The notes beneath the pieces were generated by a model, which did not search any database, was not told where the DNA came from, and was given only the letters and a program-made list of their open reading frames with translations. A stretch of 34,559 nucleotides of DNA. Source: Prorocentrum cordatum. Taxonomy: Eukaryota; Sar; Dinophyceae; Prorocentrales; Prorocentraceae. The DNA lies in NCBI GenBank assembly GCA_963575745.1, contig CAUYUJ010003394.1, forward strand, positions 45,001-79,559, in the 5' to 3' direction. A program made the position numbers and the translations under genes. Shown here piece after piece: positions 11,146 to 21,434 of this stretch (the first letter of the stretch is position 1; each line of letters begins with the position of its first letter).

Positions 11146-11384
11146 GTGAGTGGTTTAGCGAGCTCTCTCTGTTCTCAACCCCTCAACCCCCCTTCTTCCC
11201 CTTCGGGGAGGGGTTTACCCCTCCCCCTACCCCCTCCCCCTGGGCCTGGAGAGGGAGTCCCGCGGGTGGTCAGGGGGGTCTTTTTCGACGCCTGGGAGGG
11301 CCAAAAAACGACGACCCTCACGAGGATTCTGGCCCCGACGGGGGGACCCTCTTGTAGCCCCCTCCTCTTCTGTGAAGCAAAAAT
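11146..11384. other. Junction sequence after the RT block
   Basis: The RT frame loses its character at GGC-GTGAGT (GT at 11146). What follows is pyrimidine- and G-rich low-complexity DNA (runs of CCCCTCCCC). GTGAGT is the canonical eukaryotic 5' splice hexamer, so this may be an intron start or the left edge of an insertion. Confidence 0.4.
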
Positions 11385-11530
11385 CATTATTTTTACGAAG
11401 GTTTGGGCCCCATTTTGGCCTCTCGAGGGGGCCGCGCTCATCTTCCTTCATAGCTAAACCATTGATTTTACAATGGTTTTGGGCTCATTTTGTCCTTCTC
11501 AAGGGGCAGCGCTTCTTTGCGCTTCTGAGG
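11385..11530. repeat. Two tandem copies of a GGTTTTGGGCTCATTTTG-type unit, with a third at 28381
   Basis: The segments starting near 11388 (ATTATTTTTACGAAGG) and 11460 (ATTGATTTTACAATGG) are homologous, about 72 bp apart. Each is followed by GGGCYCATTTTG and a CTCRAGGGG-type block. A third copy begins at about 28381 (ATTGATGTTACTAGGG) and continues with GGGCTCATTTTGTCCTTCTC, then GCGCTTCTGCGGAGGTCGCAAGA. From about 11470 the two regions stay alignable into the minisatellite, so they form long direct repeats bracketing the interior. Confidence 0.8.
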
Positions 11531-11770
11531 AGGTCGCAAGAAGCCCCAAGATGGCCCCAAGAGGCCCCCAGGAGCCTCCCAAGAGGCCTCCAAGAAGCCC
11601 CCAAGAGGCCCCCAAGAGGCCCCAAGAGGCCCCCAAGAGGCCCCCAAGAGGCCCCCCAGAGGCCCCCAGAGGCCCCAGGAGGCCCCCAAGAGGCCCCCAA
11701 GAGGCCCCCAAGAGGCCCCCAAGAGGCCCCAAGAGGCTCCAAGAGGCCGCCAAAGAGGCCCCACGAGGAG
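11530..11770. repeat. CCCAAGAGGCCC minisatellite
   Basis: Units of 11-13 bp (CCAAGAGGCCCC with small variants) are repeated about 18-20 times. Both strands are open, giving repeated RPPRGPQEAPK peptides on plus and G/L/S/W peptides on minus. A parallel tract with the same flanks lies at 28450-28740. Confidence 0.93.
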
Positions 11771-12189
11771 CCCGAACGACTCACACCAGGACGAGGGGCC
11801 CGAACGACTCATACCACGAAGAACCCGAACGACTCACGCCAGAAGGAGGACCCCGAACGACTCCTACCAGGACGAGGCGCGCGACCCAATCGCACCACGA
11901 GGAGCCCGAGCGACTCACACCACGACGCGCGCCTCGAACGACTCACACCACGAGGAGCCCGAACGAGTCACACCAGGAGGAGGGGCAGCGCCCAGACAAG
12001 CCCCCCAAGAGGGCCCCCAGAGGACCACCATATGGCCCCAAGAGGTCCCCAGATGGGCCACAAGAGATCCCCAGGAGGCACCACGACGCCTCCAGGAGGT
12101 CCCACAGATACCCCCAAGAGGTCCCCAAGATGCGCCAAGAGGCACCGAAGACGCCCCAAGGGGCCTCCAAGCAGCTTCCAAAAGACATA

Positions 12190-12190
<1 letters not shown>
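11770..12190. repeat. CGAACGACTCACACCA repeats followed by a mixed minisatellite (partial module B)
   Basis: From 11770 to about 11990 the word CCCGAACGACTCACACCA alternates with short GGACGAGG and CGAGGAG spacers, at about 24-36 bp spacing. From about 12000 to 12180 comes a segment with CCACCATATGGCCCCAAGAGG and GGCACCACGACGCCTCC that is also found at about 13615-13690 and 15835-15905. The block is a diverged third copy of module B of the higher-order repeat. Confidence 0.85.
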
Positions 12191-12967
<777 letters not shown>

Positions 12968-13143
12968 ACCAGTACTACAACTGATCCTACTGGTACAACT
13001 TCTACCACTACGACTAGGAGCCGAAGAGGAGGAAGAGGAGGAGGGAGAGAAGGCGATGGGAGGCAAGACAGAAGGCGGTCGTTCACCAGTCTTACACGTA
13101 ACCGACTCTGTCGACTCACACGACGGCGACGTCCTGGACCAGA
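12968..13143. repeat. Higher-order repeat module A, copy 1
   Basis: The module starts ACCAGTACTACAACTGATCC, passes through a GAGGAGGAAGAGGAGGAGG purine run and ends GACGTCCTGGACCAGA. Near-identical copies are at 13999-14173, 15187-15362 and 16230-16403. It is the edge unit that separates CTA blocks from module B. Confidence 0.92.
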
Positions 13144-13998
13144 ATGCATGTGGTGTGCGTCGTTGGGGCCCCTCGCCCTGGTGTGAGTCGTTCGGGCTCT
13201 TCCTTGTGTGAGTCGTTCGGGCCCCTCGCCGAACGACTCACACATCGAGGAGGGGCCCGAACGACTCTGTCCAGGAGGGGGGACCCGAACTACTCACACC
13301 AGGAGGAGGGGCCCGAACGACTCACACCACGAAGAGCCCGAACGACTCACACCACAAGGAGGAGCCCGAACGACTCATACCAGGACGAGGCGCCCGACCC
13401 ATTCACACCACGAGGAGCCCGAACGACTCACACCACGACGCGGGCCTCGAACGACTCACACCAGGACGAGGCGCCCGACCCAGTCACACCACGAGGAGCC
13501 CGAACGACTCACACCACGTCGCGGGCCTCGAACGACTCACACCACGAGGAGCCCGAACGAGTCACACCAGGAGGAGGGGCAGCGCTCATACAAGCCTCCC
13601 AAGAAGGCCCCCAGAGGTCCACCATATGGCCCCAAGAGGCCCCCAGATGGCCCACAAGAAGTCCCCAGGAGGCACCACGACGCCTCCATGAGGCCCCAAA
13701 GATACCCCCAAGAGGTCCAAAGGGGGCCCCAAGAGGCCCCAAGACGCCCCCAAGCAGCCCCCAAGAGGCCCCACGAGGAGCCCGAACGACTCACACCAGG
13801 ACGAGGGGCCCCAACGACGCACACCACGAAGAGCCCGAACGACTCACACCACAAGGAGGGGCCCGAACGACTCATACCAGGACGAGCGCCCGACCGACTC
13901 ACACCACCCCGACTCACACCACGACGCGGGTCTCGAACGACTCAGAACACGAGGAGCCCGAACGAGTCACACTAGGAGAAGGCAGCGCTCATACTACT
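13144..13998. repeat. Higher-order repeat module B, copy 1
   Basis: The module starts with ATGCATGTGGTGTGCGTCG and an inverted pair GTGTGAGTCGTTCGGG / CCGAACGACTCACAC around 13180-13245. It continues with about 16 CCCGAACGACTCACACCA repeats, the mixed minisatellite at 13600-13770, and more of the 18-mer repeats. It ends CACTAGGAGAAGGCAGCGCTC. It is almost identical to 15363-16229, so one copy duplicated recently from the other. Copy 1 lacks about 12 bp near 13900. Confidence 0.93.
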
Positions 13999-14173
13999 AC
14001 CAGTACTACAACTGATCCTACTGGTACTACTTCTACTACTACGACCAGGAGCCGAAGAGGAGGAAGAGGAGGAGGGAGAGAAGGCGATGGGAGGCAAGAC
14101 AGAAGGCGGTCGTCCTCGAGCCCTACACGTAACCGACTCTGCCGACTCACACGTCGGCGACGTCCTCGACCAG
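13999..14173. repeat. Higher-order repeat module A, copy 2
   Basis: This copy has the same start and purine run as copy 1, and ends CGTCGGCGACGTCCTCGACC. It passes directly into the second CTA block. Confidence 0.9.
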
Positions 14174-15186
<1,013 letters not shown>

Positions 15187-16403
15187 ACCAGTACTACAAC
15201 TGATCCTACTGGTACTACTTCTACTACTACGACTAGGAGCCGAAGAGGAGGAAGAGGAGGAGGGAGAGAAGGCGATGGGAGGCAAGACAGAAGGCGGTCG
15301 TTCACCAGTCTTACACGTAACCGACTCTGTCGACTCACACGACGGCGACGTCCTGGACCAGAATGCATGTGGTGTGCGTCGTTGGGGCCCCTCGCCCTGG
15401 TGTGAGTCGTTCGGGCTCTTCCTTCTGTGAGTCGTTCGGGCCCCTCGCCGAACGACTCACACATCGAGGAGGGGCCCGAACGACTCTGTCCAGGAGGGGG
15501 GACCCGAACTACTCACACCAGGAGGAGGGGCCCGAACGACTCACACCACGAAGAGCCCGAACGACTCACACCACAAGGAGGAGCCCGAACGACTCATACC
15601 AGGACGAGGCGCCCGACCCATTCACACCACGAGGAGCCCGAACGACTCACACCACGACGCGGGCCTCGAACGACTCACACCAGGACGAGGCGCCCGACCC
15701 AGTCACACCACGAGGAGCCCGAACGACTCACACCACGTCGCGGGCCTCGAACGACTCACACCACGAGGAGCCCGAACGAGTCACACCAGGAGGAGGGGCA
15801 GCGCTCATACAAGCCTCCCAAGAAGGCCCCCAGAGGTCCACCATATGGCCCCAAGAGGTCCCCAGATGGCCCACAAGAGGTCCCCAGGAGGCACCACGAC
15901 GCCTCCATGAGGCCCCAAAGATACCCCCAAGAGGTCCCCAAGAGGCCCCCAAGAGGCCCCAAGACGCCCCCAAGCAGCCCCCAAGAGGCCCCACGAGGAG
16001 CCCGAACGACTCACACCAGGACGAGGGGCCCGAACGACTCACACCACGAAGAGCCCGAACGACTCACACCGCAAGGAGGGGCCCGAACGACTCATACCAG
16101 GACGAGGCGCCCGACCGACTCACACCACGAGGAGCCCGAACGACTCACACCACGACGCGGGTCTCGAACGACTCACAACACGAGGAGCCCGAACGAGTCA
16201 CACTAGGAGAAGGCAGCGCTCATACTACTACCAGTACTACAATGATCCTACTGGTACTACTTCTACTACTACGACTAGGAGCCGAAGAGGAGGAAGAGGA
16301 GGAGGGAGAGAAGGCGATGGGAGGCAACCAGAAGGCGGTCGTCCTCGAGTCCTACACGTAACCGACTCTGTCGACTCACACGTCGGCGACGTCCTCGACC
16401 AGA
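15187..16403. repeat. Higher-order repeat, second period (module A copy 3, module B copy 2, module A copy 4)
   Basis: Position 12968 corresponds to 15187 and 13144 to 15363, a constant offset of 2219 bp. Module A copy 3 is 15187-15362, B copy 2 is 15363-16229 and A copy 4 is 16230-16403. Sequence identity with the first period is very high by eye. The second CTA block is part of the 2.2-kb period. Confidence 0.93.
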
Positions 16404-16625
16404 ATGCAGGTGGTGTGCGTCGTTGGGGCCCCTCGCCCTCGTGTGAGTCGTTCGGGCCCTTCCTAGTGTGAGTCGTTCGGGCCCCTCGCCGAACGACTCA
16501 CACATCGGTGTGAGTCGTTCGGGCCCCTCGCCGAACGACTCACACATCGAGGAGGGGCCCGAACGACTCTGTCCAGGAGGGGGGGCCCGAACTACTCACA
16601 CCAGGAGGAGAGCACCGAACGAATC
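16404..16625. repeat. Truncated module B copy with a duplicated inverted 18-mer pair
   Basis: It begins ATGCAGGTGGTGTGCGTCG like module B. The palindromic pair GTGTGAGTCGTTCGGG ... CCGAACGACTCACAC occurs twice in succession (about 16440-16503 and 16508-16550). The array stops at about 16620 and unrelated sequence follows. Confidence 0.88.
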
Positions 16626-16689
16626 CACTGCACCGTGCTAGCGGCCACACCCGCCCATTATTGATGCAGCGGTGTCTCACAAGGTACTC

Positions 16690-17385
16690 CCAGTACTGGA
16701 CGAGAGACTATACACCATCTCCGCCCACTGCCGGACACCCGAAGGAAACCCGCAATCACCAAGAATAGGAGGCAATAGCGGCGAGTACACTTACCAGCAC
16801 CATCACCTCAGCAGAATAACAAGCACCAGTACAGAATACAGAAACCAGTACCAGCGAACCCACGAACAGAACCTCAATTGAAGAAACATCTCGTCTCCCC
16901 ACTCGCTCTCCCCAGTCGTCCAATCCACTGTATCCGAGGCAATAGCGGCGAGTACACTAACCAGCGCCATCACCTCAGCAGAATAACAAGCACCACTACA
17001 GAATACAGAAATCAGTACCAGCGAACCCACGAACAGAAACTCAATTAAGGAAACATTTCGTCTCCCCACTCGCTCTCCCCAGTCGTCCAATCCACTGTAT
17101 CCAAACGTCTTCTCACCAACGAACCATCACTGAGCACAGAGACCCGCACTCCCACCAGAACTCGGTAACCAGCACCATCACGGAGTACACTAATCAACAC
17201 CAGAGAACCAAAGCACGAGAGACTATATACCATCTCATCCCAGTGCTGGACACCCGAAGGAACCCAGCAATCACCAAGAATAAGAAGCAATAACGGCGAG
17301 TACAGTAAAAAGCACCATCACCTGAGCAGAATAACCAGCACCATTACAGAATACAGAAACCAGCACCACAGGTAGTGTCGCCAGT
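16690..17385. repeat. Tandem repeat, about 167-bp units
   Basis: GGCAATAGCGGCGAGTACAC occurs at 16771 and 16938 (167 bp apart), and a diverged version AGCAATAACGGCGAGTAC near 17286. The shared block includes CACCATCACCTCAGCAGAATAAC, ACCAGCGAACCCACGAACAG and CCCCAGTCGTCCAATCCACTG. The segment around 16708 is also repeated near 17223 (CACCCGAAGGAA). The array lies just downstream of the helicase stop codon and would form its 3' flank. Confidence 0.85.
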
Positions 17386-17419
17386 AGTACAACTGAGACG
17401 ACGAGCTCCGCGCCGAACC

Positions 17420-19932
17420 TCATCGTCCCCAGGCTTTGCTCCACCATTCTGGCATCGGTTGCAACTCGTCCAAGAACTTGCGGTCGTCGGCGGATATCGC
17501 TCCGTCGCTGCCCGGCCAGCGTTTCTCTCCGAAAAATACGGGGGTCAGCGGGCATTTCGCCTGGTGTATGCGGCAATGGCACTTGCACTTTCGCTGGCTC
17601 TTCTGCAGTGCTTTGCGCAGGTGGCGCACTCTTTCTTCGACGTCAGCGACGCACTCCTTGCACTGTAGCTTCATGCGATTGCGACGCTTGTGATTCTTCA
17701 GTAGCGTTTGGTTGAACTTCCGGGCGCCGAACCTGCAAGTGCACCTCTGGCACATGTACGTCTCCAGATCCGTCGGGTCGGATCCTAGCGCACGGCATGC
17801 TTTGCAAACCAGAATTGTGCCCTTTGAAGACGCGTGATTCTTGCGTTCAGACTTCGACCAGTACTTCAGTTCATACGCCGTTGTACATTTCCCACACCGC
17901 AGCTTCGTCTGACAGTCCAGGCACACCACACGGGCCTGCTCCCGCCTCTTCGCGTTGTACAGCACGTACTTGTCGAACGCGAGGCTGCCCAAGTGCTCCA
18001 AGCAATCTTCACACTGGTGCTCGTCGATGTTGCCGGGTGCGAACCCTCGCTGTGCGCAGCCCGGGCACACGAGGTCTCTATCGTCATACCGATGATGTTT
18101 CATAATAGCCGCGCCCCACACGCCTTCGTCAAAAACATCTTTGCAAGCAGCACACCCGTGGCTCTGCGGGGTCAGGCTCTTCTTCCAATAATCACGTTCC
18201 ACACGCCGCTTGCATATTGAATGATCTGGCGGGTCTGTCCGTGCAGCGATTCCATCGGGCACTCTTTGGGAATCCTCGGCCGCCCGCGCAGCCCGAGGAG
18301 GCCTTGCGCCGACCTCGCGCGCGCAGCCCATGCATCTCGTCCACCTCCCCTGCGACACGTACTTCTCGTAGAAGTCGGCGGCTGATTTCATGCCGAAGTC
18401 GCGGGCGTCGAGCATGTACTCCTGCTTCCCTTTGAAGTAGCAGCAGGCGCACAGGTGCTTCCTCGCCATGGGGTCCACCTTCTCCGCTTCAGCGGCCTCG
18501 TCATCAAGCGCACTCCATTCATGGATCGCCTCGTCTGCTGTGATCTGGCCAGAAAGCTTCCGCATCAGTCGCTCGGGCCCCACTGGGTTGCCGAGGCCGA
18601 ACAGAAAGGTCGAGAACGGCTGCATGACGCAGATGTTTGGCAATCGCTTCACTCTGGACAAGCATACGTAGGCAGCAATCTGAGCTGTCATGGACGCCCT
18701 GCTGGACCAATGCTGCAGGTCCGCGAATGCCGCTTCCAACGTCGCCCCCTGGATCATGCGAGCGGTGGAAGCGAAGTCGGGGAGAATCCAGAACCCCGTG
18801 CGTCGGGCTTCGATGCCCGTGTGCTTGTTGACCTTCCAGGTCCTGGATCTCCGCTTCAACGGGTATACGCCCGTCGGCAGCTTCCCTATGCTCCACTGTG
18901 CTTCTGGGAAATGGATATAGATAACCAAGGGCAACCTATCCAATATGAACTCCCCCTCGATCTCCTGGGGACTGCAATCAGGCGCCAGAGTCCATCCGTA
19001 AATCACTCCCTTTCGGTGCCTGTAGAGTTGTCTGCTTCGATCGACGTTGTCCGTCAACCGAATGGGCATGCCTTTCGCCAATGGGTAGATGCTCGGAATG
19101 TTGCCCGTCTCCTGGTCGTGCCTCTTCAGCCAGGAGAACAACTTCTCGTCCAACTTTCTCTCGGCAGATCGCGATCTCCTGGATGCAGCGGCACATCTCG
19201 AGCGTAGCACCACGAGAGCTGCACGTTCTTCTGCTTGGCAAACTCCCTCGCGCGCAGGTTCGTCGCGAAGTACCTGGGCACGTTGAAAGTGTACAGAGCA
19301 GGTGCGCCGCAGAATGGGTTCATGCGAAGCTCTGGCGCCAGCGAGTCCGCGTCGGTCAGAACTCTGTGTCTCTTGCCTCGCTCCGCACGGCACTCTTCGC
19401 ACTCGCCCTCTGGCGAGTTCAGAAGCGCCGCCATGTCGGCGCACCCTCCGGTGAAGCGCCCCCCTCAAGTCTTGCGATACGGGCCCAGTACTGGGTCGTC
19501 CACCACGTCGTCGTTGCACACGCAGTTACCCGCGCTCGGGGACGTCAACGTCGGGAGCCCGTGGAAGTAGCTGTAGTCCTCCATGCTGAGATTTCCAACT
19601 CTGCACTGGCCCAGAAACGAGTTGTTGCATGCATCGTCACACCTCATCAATTCGGTCAACTGCCAGAAGGATCGCACGCTATCGACGCCGTCTTGCCAGA
19701 ACAGCCCCAACGCGCGGTGCGCGCACCCTGCGGGCACGTCCAGAGGGTTGGATGCCAGGAAGGTGCCCGTCACGGGGTGCAACTGCCAAAAATCAGCGCA
19801 CATGACCACGTTCACTCCCCCGAAGGCGCGATGCAATTCCCCCGCCCTCTTCTTGTACGTGCCCCTGGCACGGACAGCGCCACTGACCACTCTTTCCAGG
19901 GTGCCCAGCAGCTCCGCGGACATCATGCTCAC
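17420..19932 (-). pseudogene. Helicase gene exon 3: PIF1 motifs III-VI and zinc-finger C-terminus, with a TGA and a frameshift
   Basis: The frame from 19932 gives VSMMSAELLGTLERVVSG, motif III CADFWQLHPVTG (about 19771-19800) and SFWQLTELMRC. The reading meets TGA at 19465-19467 just after GPYRKT, then continues in the same frame with GGRFTGGCADMAALL and CEECRAERGKRHRV. TGG to TGA at a Trp position is the simplest explanation. Around 19150-19190 the frame shifts by one (RDLPRE to RKLDEKLFSWLKRHD). Later blocks are GWTLAPD, LPDFASTARMIQGATL (18737-18783) and AAYVCLSRVKRLPNICVMQPF (about 18615-18675), which match PIF1 motifs V and VI in order. The C-terminus carries about ten CxxC pairs and CKCHCRIHQAKCPLTPVFFG. 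Confidence 0.82.
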
Positions 19933-20345
19933 CTGGAAATGTTGCATACAGAACATATCTCTTCTTGTGCGTGCGCTGAGCTATGCTCATTGCCTCGACA
20001 GGTCTTGCAGAACATGGAGACCCCTGGGGCGCACTAGAGAAGTATCAGAATTTGCCCAGACGCCTCCGTTGGAGGTGACGAAGAGCCCGAACGACTCACA
20101 CCACGTGCAGCCCGAACGACTCACACCAGGACGAGGGGCCCGAACGACTCACACGACGACGAACTCCAACGCGACTCGAACCAGGAAGGGCTCGAAGGCC
20201 TCACACCAGGACGACGGGCCCGGAAAACGTACACCAAGAGGAAGAGCCCCAAGAATCCACACACGAGGACCCCGAACGACTCACACTACGCCGAGGGCAC
20301 ACAACGATATACTCCATGGAGTGACTCGTTCGGTGCCCTCGGGAC
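19933..20345 (-). other. Inferred 413-nt intron 2, filled with the CGAACGACTCACACC satellite
   Basis: The upstream exon ends ATCGACGAG and the intron begins GTCCCGAGGG (20345). It ends TTCCAG (19933) and the next exon starts GTGAGCATGATG. Splicing restores the unbroken PIF1 motif II region IDE-VSMMSAELL in the right phase. Both boundaries read AG-G, so the edge is ambiguous by one base, as is usual in dinoflagellate introns. About 265 bp of the intron (20075-20340) is the satellite also seen at 11.8, 13.2-16.6, 24.8 and 28.7 kb. Confidence 0.75.
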
Positions 20346-21325
20346 CTCGTCGATGACGATCACGCGCAGGGCCCCGCACTTCATGGACTGCTTGTGCCTG
20401 TCGCCTGTGGCATTCCCGTCGTCGTTCCGCGCCGGGATGCCGCTCCAGCGGTGCACCGTGTGGCCGTTGATCTGCGCCGCCATGGCATTTTGAAACGCCA
20501 AGCACACGAACTGAACGCCGTGCTCCCAGCCGAGACCTTCCTCCATTAAGTACCGCATCCAGCCAGTGACAGCACTTTTGCCGGTGCCCGGAAATCCGTG
20601 CACTACGTCCAGCAGAGGCTCCTCGGAATTCTGGTTCACGTTGCCCTGCTGCTTCTCCAGCCACTCAATCTTCAAACGTCGAACAAAGTGTTCGAGAAAC
20701 TGGCGCTGTTTCTCGTTCGGGATCTTCGAGCTCGCCAATAGGGCAGCAAACGCTTTGTCGATGCTGGTGAACCCATTTCCTGCAGGGTTGAACGAAGCAG
20801 CAGCATCCCGCTTCTCGTCGAAGGGAGCATCGTGTGCCTTCTGGCTCGTGCCACTTGCGGATACAGCTGCGAGGTGGCCCTGGTACGCATCCTCGAAGAT
20901 ATGTCCCGGACATGCACGGTCGCCAGCCTCGACGCCAGAGGGTTCTGTCTTCCACGCACGCTCTCCGATGCGGTGGCTTTCTTCATACTCGTGCAGTCGG
21001 GCACTTTTCTTCACTCGGCTGTTCTCCGAAGCTTTCACCTTCGCTTTCGCCGAGGCGGTCCACTTCTCGCCGAGGCTGTCCTCTTCTTTAGCCGATTGGA
21101 GCAGTTGTTGAAACTTACTACCAGGGAGGCTCAGAGAAGGCATATCTTGCTCTTCTTCCGACGCATCTGCCTCGCTCTGATCATCTGCCGCCTTGCCAGA
21201 CGACGCCATCGTATTCAGCAGGAAACTCTGGATGAGTTTCGCCGCTGCCTGGCTGACCACGTTCCCGCGCACGTACTCGTCCCAGGCGGTCTTCCAGGAA
21301 ACGCTGTCCAACGTCGATGACGTCC
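20346..21325 (-). CDS. Helicase gene exon 2: PIF1 motifs I and Ia, up to motif II
   Basis: The exon opens with SWKTAWDEYVRGNVVSQAAA and an acidic/lysine-rich linker, then KQRQFLEHFVRRL leading into the PIF1 core. Walker A is GFPGTGKSA (about 20573-20599). Motif Ia follows as CLAFQNAMAAQINGHTVHRWSG, and motif II as LRVIVIDE, whose last Glu is the final codon before the intron. The frame changes cleanly from exon 1. The exon has no internal stop. Confidence 0.82.
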
Positions 21326-21434
21326 CTGTTGAGGTTGTCTTTTTTGGTCAGCCTACACGAAGCTCGAACCTGGGGCGACTGGTGCTGGGCCTCCTGCCAA
21401 TGCCGCAATACTGTTACCTCCATCCCCAACATAC
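21326..21434 (-). other. Inferred 109-nt intron 1 of the helicase gene
   Basis: On the minus strand the exon ends CACCTGA and the intron starts GTATGTTGGG (21434) and ends CTCAACAG (21326). Splicing restores the frame (109 = 1 mod 3), joining ...VTVLHL-R-TSSTLDSVSWKTAWDEYVRG. Without it the exon 1 frame runs on to a stop at 21181. A GGTAACAG alternative start gives a 92-nt intron that does not restore the frame. Confidence 0.7.

Noticed and set aside
11404-11500. Spliced-leader-like words in the tandem pair (CCCCATTTTGGCC, GCTCATTTTGTCC)
   Set aside because: The shared ATTTTG core is too short, the flanks do not follow the leader, and the unit is better described as its own repeat family.
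11473-12180. Plus-strand proteins rich in RPPRGPQEAPK and RTTHT, and minus-strand G/L/S/W proteins
   Set aside because: They follow the 11-13 bp minisatellite and the 18-mer satellite exactly, and recur wherever those repeats occur.
21326-21417. A 92-nt intron starting at GTAACAG in the helicase gene
   Set aside because: It does not restore the frame. The GTATGT start 17 nt upstream gives 109 nt and the correct phase.
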